Positions 1 through 5,509 of a stretch of 6,851 nucleotides of DNA are shown piece after piece. Made by a program: the position numbers and the translations under genes. Below the pieces are notes generated by a model. That model ran no database searches. It worked only from the letters and a program-made list of their open reading frames with translations, and was not told the DNA's origin. The DNA is from Patescibacteria group bacterium. GTDB lineage: Bacteria; Patescibacteriota; Patescibacteriia; 2-12-FULL-60-25. Positions within the stretch are counted from its first letter, which is position 1; every line of letters starts with the position of its first letter. Where the stretch lies: positions 1-6,851 of the forward strand of contig JAHIUG010000053.1 in NCBI GenBank assembly GCA_018817245.1, given 5' to 3'.

Positions 1-622
1 TTGGAAGCTCAACATTCGTAGTTGTTGTTTCTGCAACATGAGATGAAGCTAGGCGCTGGATCGCAACAGCCATAATATTTTTTGCTTTGCGGTCGATTTC
101 ATCTGATTCCATTTCTTCAAGTTTGCGAATACGCGACATCAGAGTGTCTTCATGCTGCTCTTCTACAAGTTTTGTAATTCGTACAAGGGCGTCTTCTCTG
201 GATAGACCGGCAACCTCCTCTAACTTCTTAGATTCTTCCAGTTTCATTTCCTCAACTTTCTTGTGGTCATAAGCAAGTTTTGTAATCTTTGTTTCTATCT
301 CTTTTCGAACATCCTCAATTTCTAACAATTTGGCGCCAAAAGTTTGCTCACGCTCTGCGAGCACAGCTTTCTCTTTCTTAAGTTCTTCAATTGCACGTTT
401 TTCCTCTAATCGTGCGTCCTCTAAAATTTTGACTGCTTTGTCTTTGGCTTTCAGCAAGAGTTCCTTTTCTTTGATTTGAGCTTCGTCAAAAACTTTTTTA
501 GCTTTATGTTCGGCATCTTCAACTAATTGAATGAGCTTTTTACCTTTTGATGTAGCAATGTATTTAGACGTCATCAAACCTGCTACTGCTCCGATGACAA
601 TTCCAATAAAAGCGTATAACAT
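1..622 (-). CDS. rny: Ribonuclease Y, N-terminal part (runs off left edge)
   Basis: Membrane-anchored endoribonuclease that starts mRNA decay. The window holds the first 207 residues; the KH and HD catalytic domains lie beyond the left edge. Seen: an N-terminal hydrophobic helix (about residues 2-22, starting MLYAFIGIVIGAVAG), then a long Lys/Glu-rich region (about 27-180) with the look of a continuous coiled coil, then the block SSHVAETTTTNVELP (193-207). In the RNase Y family this block sits directly before the KH domain, which makes the assignment firm. The ATG at 620-622 is chosen because it places the membrane helix at the extreme N-terminus, as usual in the family. No Shine-Dalgarno sequence precedes it; a run of seven T lies directly upstream on the coding strand. 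It is downstream of truB on the same strand, 231 bases away, and that gap holds a nested inverted repeat. Confidence 0.93.
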   Translation of the reverse strand, partial: MLYAFIGIVIGAVAGLMTSKYIATSKGKKLIQLVEDAEHKAKKVFDEAQIKEKELLLKAKDKAVKILEDARLEEKRAIEELKKEKAVLAEREQTFGAKLLEIEDVRKEIETKITKLAYDHKKVEEMKLEESKKLEEVAGLSREDALVRITKLVEEQHEDTLMSRIRKLEEMESDEIDRKAKNIMAVAIQRLASSHVAETTTTNVELP

Positions 623-637
623 AAAAAAATTTAACGC

Positions 638-780
638 CCGGGATGTAAGACGACCCCTCTTATTTAAAGGGAAGATTTGTATTTAATTTTTCAACTGAAC
701 CATCTAAGTTCCGAATGGAAAGTCTCAAAGAAGCTTAGAATTTCACCAAAATCCGCCAAAATCTTCTGTCTTACGCCCGG
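638..780. repeat. Nested inverted repeat in the truB-rny gap
   Basis: The 623-853 gap has no credible ORF on either strand (only frames under 10 codons seen). It holds a set of nested inverted repeats. Outer arms: 638-651 (CCGGGATGTAAGAC) and 768-780 (GTCTTACGCCCGG), complementary over 12 bp with a small internal bulge. Middle arms: GAAGATTT at 671-678 and AAATCTTC at 759-766, perfect over 8 bp. Inner arms: TCTAAGTT at 703-710 and AGCTTAGA-type sequence at 732-739, 8 pairs on the plus strand with one G-T. Read in the direction of rny, the outer stem is followed by a T-rich stretch just before the rny start. It could be a structured rny 5' leader, a small RNA, an attenuator-like structure, or a decayed miniature element. 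I see no match to a known RNA family. Confidence 0.5.
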
Positions 781-853
781 TACGGGATAATAATATTTAG
801 TAACTTGAGCTTATCAGAAAGCGGTCATTTTGTCGAGGGATTGTATGAAAATC

Positions 854-1507
854 TCAGGATTGAGACAGTTCAGATAATTGCACAGCATCTTGAATGTTAA
901 ATTCTCCGATTTTTGTACGGCGTAGCTGTGTTAAATACGCCCCACAGCCGAGTTCGCGACCAATGTCGTCAGCCAGTGATCGGATGTATGTTCCGCTTGA
1001 ACAAGAAACCCGGAATTTTAATTCAGGCCAGGCATAATTCAGAATTTCGAGCTCGCTGATCTTAACTTCTTTTTTTGGTCGCATTTCTTCTGTTGCTTCA
1101 CCGCTACGAGCGAGTTCGTATAACTTTCGTCCCTTTATTTTTTTAGCAGAATGCAATGGCGCTTTTTGTTCGTAGCTGCCGCGAAATTTTTCTAGAGCTT
1201 TGTCGATACTTTCGAGATTGGGCCGTTCATACATTTTTGGATTGGTTTCAGTTTTAACACCTTCTGGATCATAAGTATCACTCGTCACTCCGAGAAGAGC
1301 AGTTGCTTCATAAGTTTTATCCAGGCCTATAAGATTTGTGAGCTCTTTAGTCTTCTTTCCCACACCCAAGATCAACAGCCCGGTAGCAAACGGATCTAGA
1401 GTTCCGGCGTGCCCGACTTTTCTAGTATCAAAAATCCTGCGCACTCTGCTTACAACATCGTGCGACGTTATTCCAGCTGGTTTATCGATTAGGAGCATTT
1501 TGTCCAT
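854..1507 (-). CDS. truB: tRNA pseudouridine(55) synthase TruB, short form without PUA domain
   Basis: Converts U55 of the tRNA T-loop to pseudouridine. Seen in its 217 residues: the N-terminal motif KPAGITSHDVV (9-19); the catalytic loop GHAGTLDPFATGLL (32-45) with catalytic Asp38; the KTYEA motif with the conserved Tyr66; the SAKK..GRKLYELAR segment (120-134); and CSSGTYIRSLADDIG (169-183), a TruB signature. The protein ends soon after LTQLRRTKIGEF, so it has the catalytic domain but no C-terminal PUA domain, unlike the roughly 310-residue E. coli enzyme. Start: ATG at 1505-1507; Met4 (1496-1498) is an alternative. No Shine-Dalgarno is visible. It is divergent from infB across about 130 bases, whereas in many bacteria truB lies downstream of infB on the same strand. 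Confidence 0.96.
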   Translation of the reverse strand: MDKMLLIDKPAGITSHDVVSRVRRIFDTRKVGHAGTLDPFATGLLILGVGKKTKELTNLIGLDKTYEATALLGVTSDTYDPEGVKTETNPKMYERPNLESIDKALEKFRGSYEQKAPLHSAKKIKGRKLYELARSGEATEEMRPKKEVKISELEILNYAWPELKFRVSCSSGTYIRSLADDIGRELGCGAYLTQLRRTKIGEFNIQDAVQLSELSQS

Positions 1508-1514
1508 GTTCGCT

Positions 1515-1547
1515 AGAACAATAGAACAAGAGAGTGAAAGAACACAA
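1515..1547. repeat. Short-period repeat array (AGAACA units) upstream of truB and infB
   Basis: Roughly 8-9 base units with core AGAACA: AGAACAAT, AGAACAAG, a diverged AGAGTGAA, then AGAACACAA. The last unit (AGAACACAA, 1539-1547) recurs inverted on the far side of infB as TTGTGTTCT (3714-3722). The array lies in the truB 5' region; on the minus strand it contains a weak -10-like TATTGT (1523-1518) about 10 bases before the truB ATG. It may be a low-complexity remnant or part of the truB promoter region. Confidence 0.35.
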
Positions 1548-1600
1548 CCTTCGCAATTCAGACATTGGCCTCCAATCCAAAGACATAGTAGATAAGAACA

Positions 1601-1629
1601 TTGACAAAAAGCCCGATTTTATATAGTAT
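1601..1629 (+). promoter_or_regulatory. Sigma-70-type promoter of infB, likely giving a leaderless mRNA
   Basis: A perfect -35 hexamer TTGACA (1601-1606) is followed after 17 bases by TAGTAT (1624-1629, 4 of 6 matches to TATAAT). An overlapping TATAGT at 1622-1627 matches 5 of 6 but with a 15-base spacer. Normal initiation 6-8 bases past the -10 falls at about 1634-1637, at or next to the infB ATG (1637). The infB message is therefore predicted to have no 5' leader or one of a few bases. No Shine-Dalgarno precedes the ATG, which agrees. Confidence 0.6.
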
Positions 1630-1636
1630 CCGATGC

Positions 1637-3655
1637 ATGAACGTAACTGAATTAGCACGCCGATTGCGCGTTACACCCAATGAGCTCTTGGACAAATTGC
1701 CAGGGCTCGGTTTTGATATAGGCCGTCGCGCCATTAAAGTTGATAACGTGATGGCTGAGAAGATAATGCGTAAGTGGGTAGATAATGTACGACGTGAAAG
1801 ACTGCGTAATTCATTGTTAGTATCCGGCGGACAGCCAAAGACAGAGGCTGATGGTCCGGTTGAGTTAAAGGTTGTTACTATCCCTGAAGTTATTTCGGTT
1901 AGAGATTTTGCCGGCAAACTTAATCTTCCAATAACTAAAGTCATTCAGCATCTAATGCGTGCCGGAATTTTAGCTGCTCAGAATGAGCGACTCGATTATG
2001 AAACAGCGGCAATTGTTGCAGAGGAGCTTGGATTCAAGGCAAAGCCAGAAGAAAAAGATGATAAGGTGATTATAGAGAAAATGGCAGCCTCCAATCGCGT
2101 ACAGGAAATATTGGACTGCGAAAAAGAAGTGGATCGCGAACCTCGTCCGCCTGTGATCGTTGTCATGGGGCATGTTGATCATGGAAAAACAAAAACCCTG
2201 GACGCTATTCGTACTACCAACGTAACTGATAAAGAGTCAGGCGGAATCACTCAACACATTGGCGCTTATCAGGTTACAAAGAGGGATCGCAATATTACAT
2301 TTATTGATACGCCGGGGCACGAGGCATTTACAGTCATGCGTTCGCGCGGTGCTCGCGTTGCTGATATTGCAATTCTTGTTGTTGCTGCGGATGATGGCGT
2401 GCAACCACAAACGGTGGAAGCTATTGAAATCATTCAGGCCGCAAAGCTTCCATTTGTTGTGGCATTGAACAAGATGGACAAGCCCGAAGCTGATCCCGAC
2501 AGAGCTTTAGCCGGTTTGGCTGAGAAGGGCGTTACAACTGAAGCCTGGGGAGGACAAATTCCCGTTATTAAAATTTCAGCAAAACAAGGACAAGGGATTG
2601 ATGAATTGTTGGATACGGTTTTGCTGGTCGCAGACATGAACGCTGATAAGATAGTTGCAAATCCGAATCGTCTTGCGGCCGGTACTGTGATTGAATCACA
2701 TGTAGACAAGGGCGAAGGTCCTGTGGCCACGGTTTTAATACAAACCGGTACTTTAAAGCGTAACGATTATATCGGCATTGCCGGAGCCGCTTATGGTCGT
2801 GTGCGCGCAATGCGCGAATGGAATGGAAAAGCAGTGGACGAGGCATTACCGGGTACGCCTGTTAAGATCATCGGCTTTAAAGTCGCTCCAGCCGTTGGTG
2901 ACATTTTGGAAGTTCCTGAAGACCCGAAATCCTTGAAGGTGAAGAAGGCAAAAACCGCGTATCAGATCACTGAGAATTTGAGTGCTACTAAAGTAGTTAG
3001 TACAAAAGATGATAGCGAACCAAAAAAGCAAACTTTGAATGTCGTGTTGCGTTGCGATGTGTTGGGTTCACTCGAGGCTCTTTTGGGCATGCTGGAAAAA
3101 ATACATCACGAAGATGTTGGAGTTGAAGTTATACAAAAGGGATTGGGTAATATCACAGATACTGACATTACTCGTGCTGAGAATTCATCTCCGGCAGTAG
3201 TTTACGGATTTAATGTTGTTACAACACCGAAAGCAGCTGAGTTGGCGCGCGATAAAAATGTGGAAGTAAAAGAATGTAAAGTGATTTATGATTTGTTGGA
3301 TGATGTGGTAACGAAACTCAATGAGATGGTTCCGCCGGAAGTAATTACCACGCCTTTGGGTAACATGGAAGTTGTTGCGATTTTCCGCACAGAATCTGAT
3401 CGCATGGTTATAGGCGGTAAAGTTATTGATGGAAAAATTAAGCCAAATGAAAAGGCACGCGTATGGAGAGGCGAAGATCCCGTCGGAATCGGTGAAATTG
3501 AAACCGTTCAGTGCGGTAAGCAGGGTGTTAAGGAAGCGTACTCTGGACAGGAATGCGGTTTGTCCTTTAAGGGAAAAACCAAGATTCTGATCGGCGATCG
3601 CCTAGATATCTATCATGAGGAGATAAAAGAGCGAAAAGTTGAAATAAAGCTTTAG
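1637..3655 (+). CDS. infB: Translation initiation factor IF-2
   Basis: GTPase that brings initiator tRNA to the 30S subunit and promotes subunit joining. 672 residues from ATG 1637. Seen: an N-terminal IF2_N-type module (about 1-45, MNVTELARRLRVTPNELL); a second one (about 86-135, ISVRDFAGKLNLP); then the G domain with G1 GHVDHGKT (178-185), G2 GGITQHIGA (202-210), G3 DTPGH (224-228), G4 NKMD (278-281) and G5 SAK (314-316). These are followed by the beta-barrel domain II (AAGTVIESHVDKGEGPVATV), domain III and the C-terminal initiator-tRNA-binding barrel (GQECGLSFKG, 637-646). The residues after the P-loop are KTLD rather than the commoner S/T-LLD. The frame is open back to a TTG at 1601, but that TTG is the first triplet of the -35 box, so ATG 1637 is preferred; it also gives the usual N-terminus. 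Truncation is not evident. Confidence 0.97.
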   Translation: MNVTELARRLRVTPNELLDKLPGLGFDIGRRAIKVDNVMAEKIMRKWVDNVRRERLRNSLLVSGGQPKTEADGPVELKVVTIPEVISVRDFAGKLNLPITKVIQHLMRAGILAAQNERLDYETAAIVAEELGFKAKPEEKDDKVIIEKMAASNRVQEILDCEKEVDREPRPPVIVVMGHVDHGKTKTLDAIRTTNVTDKESGGITQHIGAYQVTKRDRNITFIDTPGHEAFTVMRSRGARVADIAILVVAADDGVQPQTVEAIEIIQAAKLPFVVALNKMDKPEADPDRALAGLAEKGVTTEAWGGQIPVIKISAKQGQGIDELLDTVLLVADMNADKIVANPNRLAAGTVIESHVDKGEGPVATVLIQTGTLKRNDYIGIAGAAYGRVRAMREWNGKAVDEALPGTPVKIIGFKVAPAVGDILEVPEDPKSLKVKKAKTAYQITENLSATKVVSTKDDSEPKKQTLNVVLRCDVLGSLEALLGMLEKIHHEDVGVEVIQKGLGNITDTDITRAENSSPAVVYGFNVVTTPKAAELARDKNVEVKECKVIYDLLDDVVTKLNEMVPPEVITTPLGNMEVVAIFRTESDRMVIGGKVIDGKIKPNEKARVWRGEDPVGIGEIETVQCGKQGVKEAYSGQECGLSFKGKTKILIGDRLDIYHEEIKERKVEIKL

Positions 3656-3667
3656 GGCATTGAAACA

Positions 3668-3701
3668 CTAAAAAAATTGTTTTTAGGCTCTAGAGTTTTT
3701 T
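3668..3701 (+). terminator. Possible weak intrinsic terminator after infB
   Basis: Twelve bases after the infB stop, CTAAAAA (3668-3674) and TTTTTAG (3680-3686) form a 7-bp hairpin with a 5-base loop. A small palindrome CTCTAGAG (3688-3695) and a run of six T (3696-3701) follow. The stem is almost all A-T, so it would be weak. It is the only terminator-like structure in the 95-base infB-trxA gap. Confidence 0.25.
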
Positions 3702-3707
3702 GTTTTC

Positions 3708-3722
3708 GTGTTCTTGTGTTCT
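3708..3722. repeat. Tandem GTGTTCT pair upstream of trxA
   Basis: GTGTTCT occurs twice with one base between (3708-3714 and 3716-3722). TTGTGTTCT (3714-3722) is the exact reverse complement of AGAACACAA at 1539-1547, so related short arrays flank infB in opposite orientation. Function unknown. Confidence 0.3.
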
Positions 3723-3750
3723 CATGTATTTTGTCGTAGCCTATAAGCCT

Positions 3751-4071
3751 ATGGCAAACACATTTAATGAAGCAGATTTTGAGGCTGAAGTCCTCAAATC
3801 TTCCACCCCCGTTTTTGTGGACTTTTGGGCGCCTTGGTGCGGTCCTTGTCGCACGATGGGTCCAATTATTGATGAGCTCGCTGAAGAAATCGACTCAACA
3901 AAACTAAAAATCGGCAAGTGCAATGTTGATGAAAATCATGCACTAGCCCAAAAGTACGGAATAATGTCTATTCCGAGTTTTATAGTCTTTAAAGACGGTG
4001 AAGTTGCAGAACAATTCAGCGGTTCAGTTGATAAAGAGGATCTTAAGAATAAATTATCGAATTACATCTAA
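3751..4071 (+). CDS. trxA: Thioredoxin
   Basis: Small cytoplasmic dithiol/disulfide oxidoreductase, reduced by thioredoxin reductase. 106 residues, normal family length. Seen: FVDFWAPWCGPC (22-33) with the redox motif WCGPC (Cys30, Cys33); the buried Asp24; the cis-proline Pro75 in SIPSFIVFKDG; and the C-terminal helix. An extra cysteine, Cys57, lies in the strand before NVDEN. The frame is open back to about 3700, but ATG 3751 is chosen because MANTFNEADF is the normal thioredoxin N-terminus and the upstream residues have no family character. TATAAG (3742-3747) resembles a -10 box but sits only 3 bases before the ATG, too close for a normal start site, so the promoter is uncertain. trxB lies downstream, separated by the four-helix-bundle cassette. 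Confidence 0.96.
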   Translation: MANTFNEADFEAEVLKSSTPVFVDFWAPWCGPCRTMGPIIDELAEEIDSTKLKIGKCNVDENHALAQKYGIMSIPSFIVFKDGEVAEQFSGSVDKEDLKNKLSNYI

Positions 4072-4074
4072 TAG

Positions 4075-4104
4075 AATGACCAATGACCAAGTCCGAATGA
4101 CGAA
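4075..4104 (+). repeat. Left heptamer array of the cassette
   Basis: Four consecutive 7-base units: AATGACC (4075), AATGACC (4082), AAGTCCG (4089), AATGACG (4096), then AA. Because 7 is not a multiple of 3, the reading frame rotates through the units, and the array itself encodes the first residues of the downstream protein (MTNDQVRMTK). Both candidate start codons, 4076 and 4097, are ATGs of repeat units. Confidence 0.8.
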
Positions 4105-4492
4105 AGTTGAAAATGAAGGTAAAGAGTTTGATCTGCAAGAAAGAACCGCAGTTTTCAGTGAAAGGACTTTGGCATTTTGCAGAAAGATTCCTAGAAATGT
4201 CCTTACTAGACCATTGATATCGCAGTTAGTCAGATCCGCTACAAGTATAGGGGCCAATTACTGTGAAGCGGATAATTCTCTTACTCGTAAAGAATTTAAA
4301 TATAGGATCGGTATCTGTAGAAGAGAAGCCAGAGAAACCGAATATTGGTACCGATTATTAATGGCAGCTGTACCGGAATTTATTCATGAGGCAACAGAGC
4401 TTAGGCAGGAGGCTATAGAATTTAATTTAATTTTTAGTAAAACTATACGTACCATTGAAGAAAACGATAAAAAAGATCAAGATTCAGAATAG
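4076..4492 (+). CDS. Four-helix-bundle protein (23S rRNA intervening-sequence family)
   Basis: Member of the four-helix-bundle family found in 23S rRNA intervening sequences and as stand-alone genes; biochemical role not established. 138 residues from ATG 4076, or 131 from ATG 4097. Seen: the RTAVFSERTLAFCRKIP segment of helix 1 (23-39), then the family core LVRSATSIGANYCEAD (51-66), SRKEF-like LTRKEFKYRIGICRREARETEYWYRLL (69-95, two parts of the next helices), and a last helix about 100-130 ending in a charged tail. The start is uncertain because the first ten residues are encoded by the flanking repeat. The gene begins 4 bases after the trxA stop, with no Shine-Dalgarno. The frame is open back into trxA, but that part is a shadow of the trxA coding sequence. 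Avd proteins of diversity-generating retroelements share this fold; no reverse transcriptase or template repeat is seen here, so that reading is not favoured. Confidence 0.9.
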   Translation: MTNDQVRMTKVENEGKEFDLQERTAVFSERTLAFCRKIPRNVLTRPLISQLVRSATSIGANYCEADNSLTRKEFKYRIGICRREARETEYWYRLLMAAVPEFIHEATELRQEAIEFNLIFSKTIRTIEENDKKDQDSE

Positions 4493-4506
4493 CGCCCACA
4501 TTAATT

Positions 4507-4534
4507 CGTCATTCGTCATTCGGATTTCGTCATT
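4507..4534 (-). repeat. Right heptamer array of the cassette, inverted
   Basis: On the minus strand: AATGACG (4534-4528), AAATCCG (4527-4521), AATGACG (4520-4514), AATGACG (4513-4507), then AA. Three units align exactly with the left array as an inverted repeat. It lies 14 bases after the four-helix-bundle stop and 18 bases before the trxB ATG, so it forms most of the sequence upstream of trxB. Confidence 0.8.
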
Positions 4535-4552
4535 AAATATATTTATAAAATT

Positions 4553-5491
4553 ATGTCTCATAAATTAATCATTATTGGTTCAGGCCCTGCTGGTTGGACT
4601 GCTGCGATTTACGCTGCCAGAGCCGAATTACAGCCAATAGTATTTGAAGGCGAACAGCCAGGCGGACAGTTAATTACAACAACAGAAGTAGAGAATTTTC
4701 CTGGTTTTCCAGAAGGTATTCAAGGTCCTGAGCTAATGGAAAAAATGAAGGAGCAAGCTAAAAGGTTTAATACTGAAATAATATCTGAAAGTGTTGAAAC
4801 TGTAGATTTCTCATCCCGTCCATTTAAAGTTGTTTCTAAAGGTAAGACGTATGAATGTGAATCTGTGATTATTGCAACTGGAGCAACTGCTCGTCGCTTA
4901 GGTTTGGAAAGTGAAGAAAAGCTTATTGGTCACGGAGTTTCATATTGTGCAACATGTGATGGATTTTTCTTTAAGAATAAAAATGTTGTTGTAATAGGCG
5001 GCGGTGACGGTGCAATGGAAGAAGCAACATTTTTAACAAGGTTCGCTAATAAGGTTACTATTGTTCATAGAAAGGATGCATTCACAGCCTCAAAGATAAT
5101 GCAGGAGCGTGTAAAGAAAAATCCTAAGATAGATATCATATGGAATTCTGAAGTTATTGAAATTCTAGGAGTTGATCAAAATAAAGTAACTGGGATTAAA
5201 GTCAAAGATACAAAGACAAATGTAGAAAGTGAAATTCAAACAGATGGAGTTTTCGCAGCCATTGGTCATGTGCCTAATACTAAGATCTTTAAGGACCAGA
5301 TAGATATTAATGAGAAGGGATACATTGTAACTCAACCAGATTCTACTAAAACAAATATTGAATGTGTGTTTGCAGCTGGCGACGTACAAGACTGGAAATG
5401 GCGTCAGGCAGTAAGTGCGGCAGGTTCGGGATGCATAGCTGCTATTGAAGCTGAAAGAGCTTTAAGTGAACAAGAAGATAATAAATCTTAG
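4553..5491 (+). CDS. trxB: Thioredoxin-disulfide reductase
   Basis: Low-molecular-weight flavoenzyme that passes electrons from a pyridine nucleotide through FAD and a CxxC pair to thioredoxin; the partner, TrxA, is encoded just upstream. 312 residues, full length. Seen: FAD-binding GSGPAG (9-14); GGQL and ENFPGFPEGI (46-56); the redox centre CATC (Cys132, Cys135) followed by Asp136; the nucleotide-binding GGGDGA (149-154) and EEATF; and the C-terminal FAD motif GDVQDWKWRQAVSAAGSG (276-293). Odd point: the 2'-phosphate-binding motif, HRRDGFRA in E. coli, reads HRKDAFTA (172-179), so one Arg is Lys174 and the second is Thr178. Start ATG 4553 puts the FAD motif at the usual distance from the N-terminus. 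No Shine-Dalgarno; TATATT (4538-4543) or TATAAA (4544-4549) could be a -10, without a clear -35. Confidence 0.95.
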   Translation: MSHKLIIIGSGPAGWTAAIYAARAELQPIVFEGEQPGGQLITTTEVENFPGFPEGIQGPELMEKMKEQAKRFNTEIISESVETVDFSSRPFKVVSKGKTYECESVIIATGATARRLGLESEEKLIGHGVSYCATCDGFFFKNKNVVVIGGGDGAMEEATFLTRFANKVTIVHRKDAFTASKIMQERVKKNPKIDIIWNSEVIEILGVDQNKVTGIKVKDTKTNVESEIQTDGVFAAIGHVPNTKIFKDQIDINEKGYIVTQPDSTKTNIECVFAAGDVQDWKWRQAVSAAGSGCIAAIEAERALSEQEDNKS

Positions 5492-5494
5492 TTT

Positions 5495-5503
5495 TGGTAC
5501 AAT
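5495..5503 (+). promoter_or_regulatory. Extended -10 promoter for the 353-residue gene, likely leaderless
   Basis: TGG-TACAAT (5495-5503) matches an extended -10 (TGn) with 5 of 6 matches to TATAAT. There are 6 bases between it and the ATG at 5510, so initiation at the usual distance would fall on the A of the ATG. No -35 match is visible, which is common for extended -10 promoters. It would let this gene be transcribed apart from trxB, which ends 18 bases upstream. Confidence 0.45.
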
Positions 5504-5509
5504 AAAACC

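Larger units (their letters stand above)
4075..4534 (+). mobile_element. Candidate IVS-like cassette: four-helix-bundle gene between inverted heptamer arrays
   Basis: The segment runs from a four-unit heptamer array (4075-4102) to an inverted four-unit array (4507-4534) and contains one gene. Its inner arms, 4082-4104 and 4512-4534, form a 23-bp inverted repeat with two mismatches. In RNA one of these becomes G4091-U4525 and the other is a C-C mismatch, so 22 of 23 positions can pair. Genes of this protein family are known from intervening sequences in 23S rRNA genes, where flanking inverted repeats pair and are cut out. Here the unit lies between trxA and trxB. Without it the two genes would be 21 bp apart. 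No clear target-site duplication and no transposase are seen, so mobility is inferred. Confidence 0.5.

Noticed and set aside
87..272. Plus-strand frame inside rny, Ser-rich.
   Set aside because: It is the complement of the Glu/Lys-rich coiled coil of RNase Y and has no features of its own.
712..770. Sequence GGAAAGTCTC and a nearby ACAGAAG on the other strand recall conserved pieces of RNase P RNA.
   Set aside because: The gap is far too short for an RNase P RNA, and the pieces are on opposite strands and in the wrong arrangement.
1601..1636. TTG at 1601 as the infB start.
   Set aside because: It coincides with the -35 box of a good promoter, and the ATG at 1637 gives the normal IF2 N-terminus.
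1558..1944. Minus-strand frame of 128 codons overlapping the start of infB.
   Set aside because: It is antisense to conserved IF2 coding sequence and resembles no protein.
3700..3750. Upstream extension of trxA as a signal peptide.
   Set aside because: The 17 extra residues have no proper signal-peptide layout, and the sequence is a T-rich intergenic stretch with repeats; thioredoxin normally begins as at 3751.
4076..4492. Four-helix-bundle gene as the Avd subunit of a diversity-generating retroelement.
   Set aside because: No reverse transcriptase, template repeat or variable repeat is seen nearby, and the motifs and flanks fit the intervening-sequence family better.
4075..4534. Repeat arrays considered as a CRISPR.
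   Set aside because: Units are 7 bases, directly adjacent with no spacers, and inverted on the two sides of a gene; no cas gene is present.
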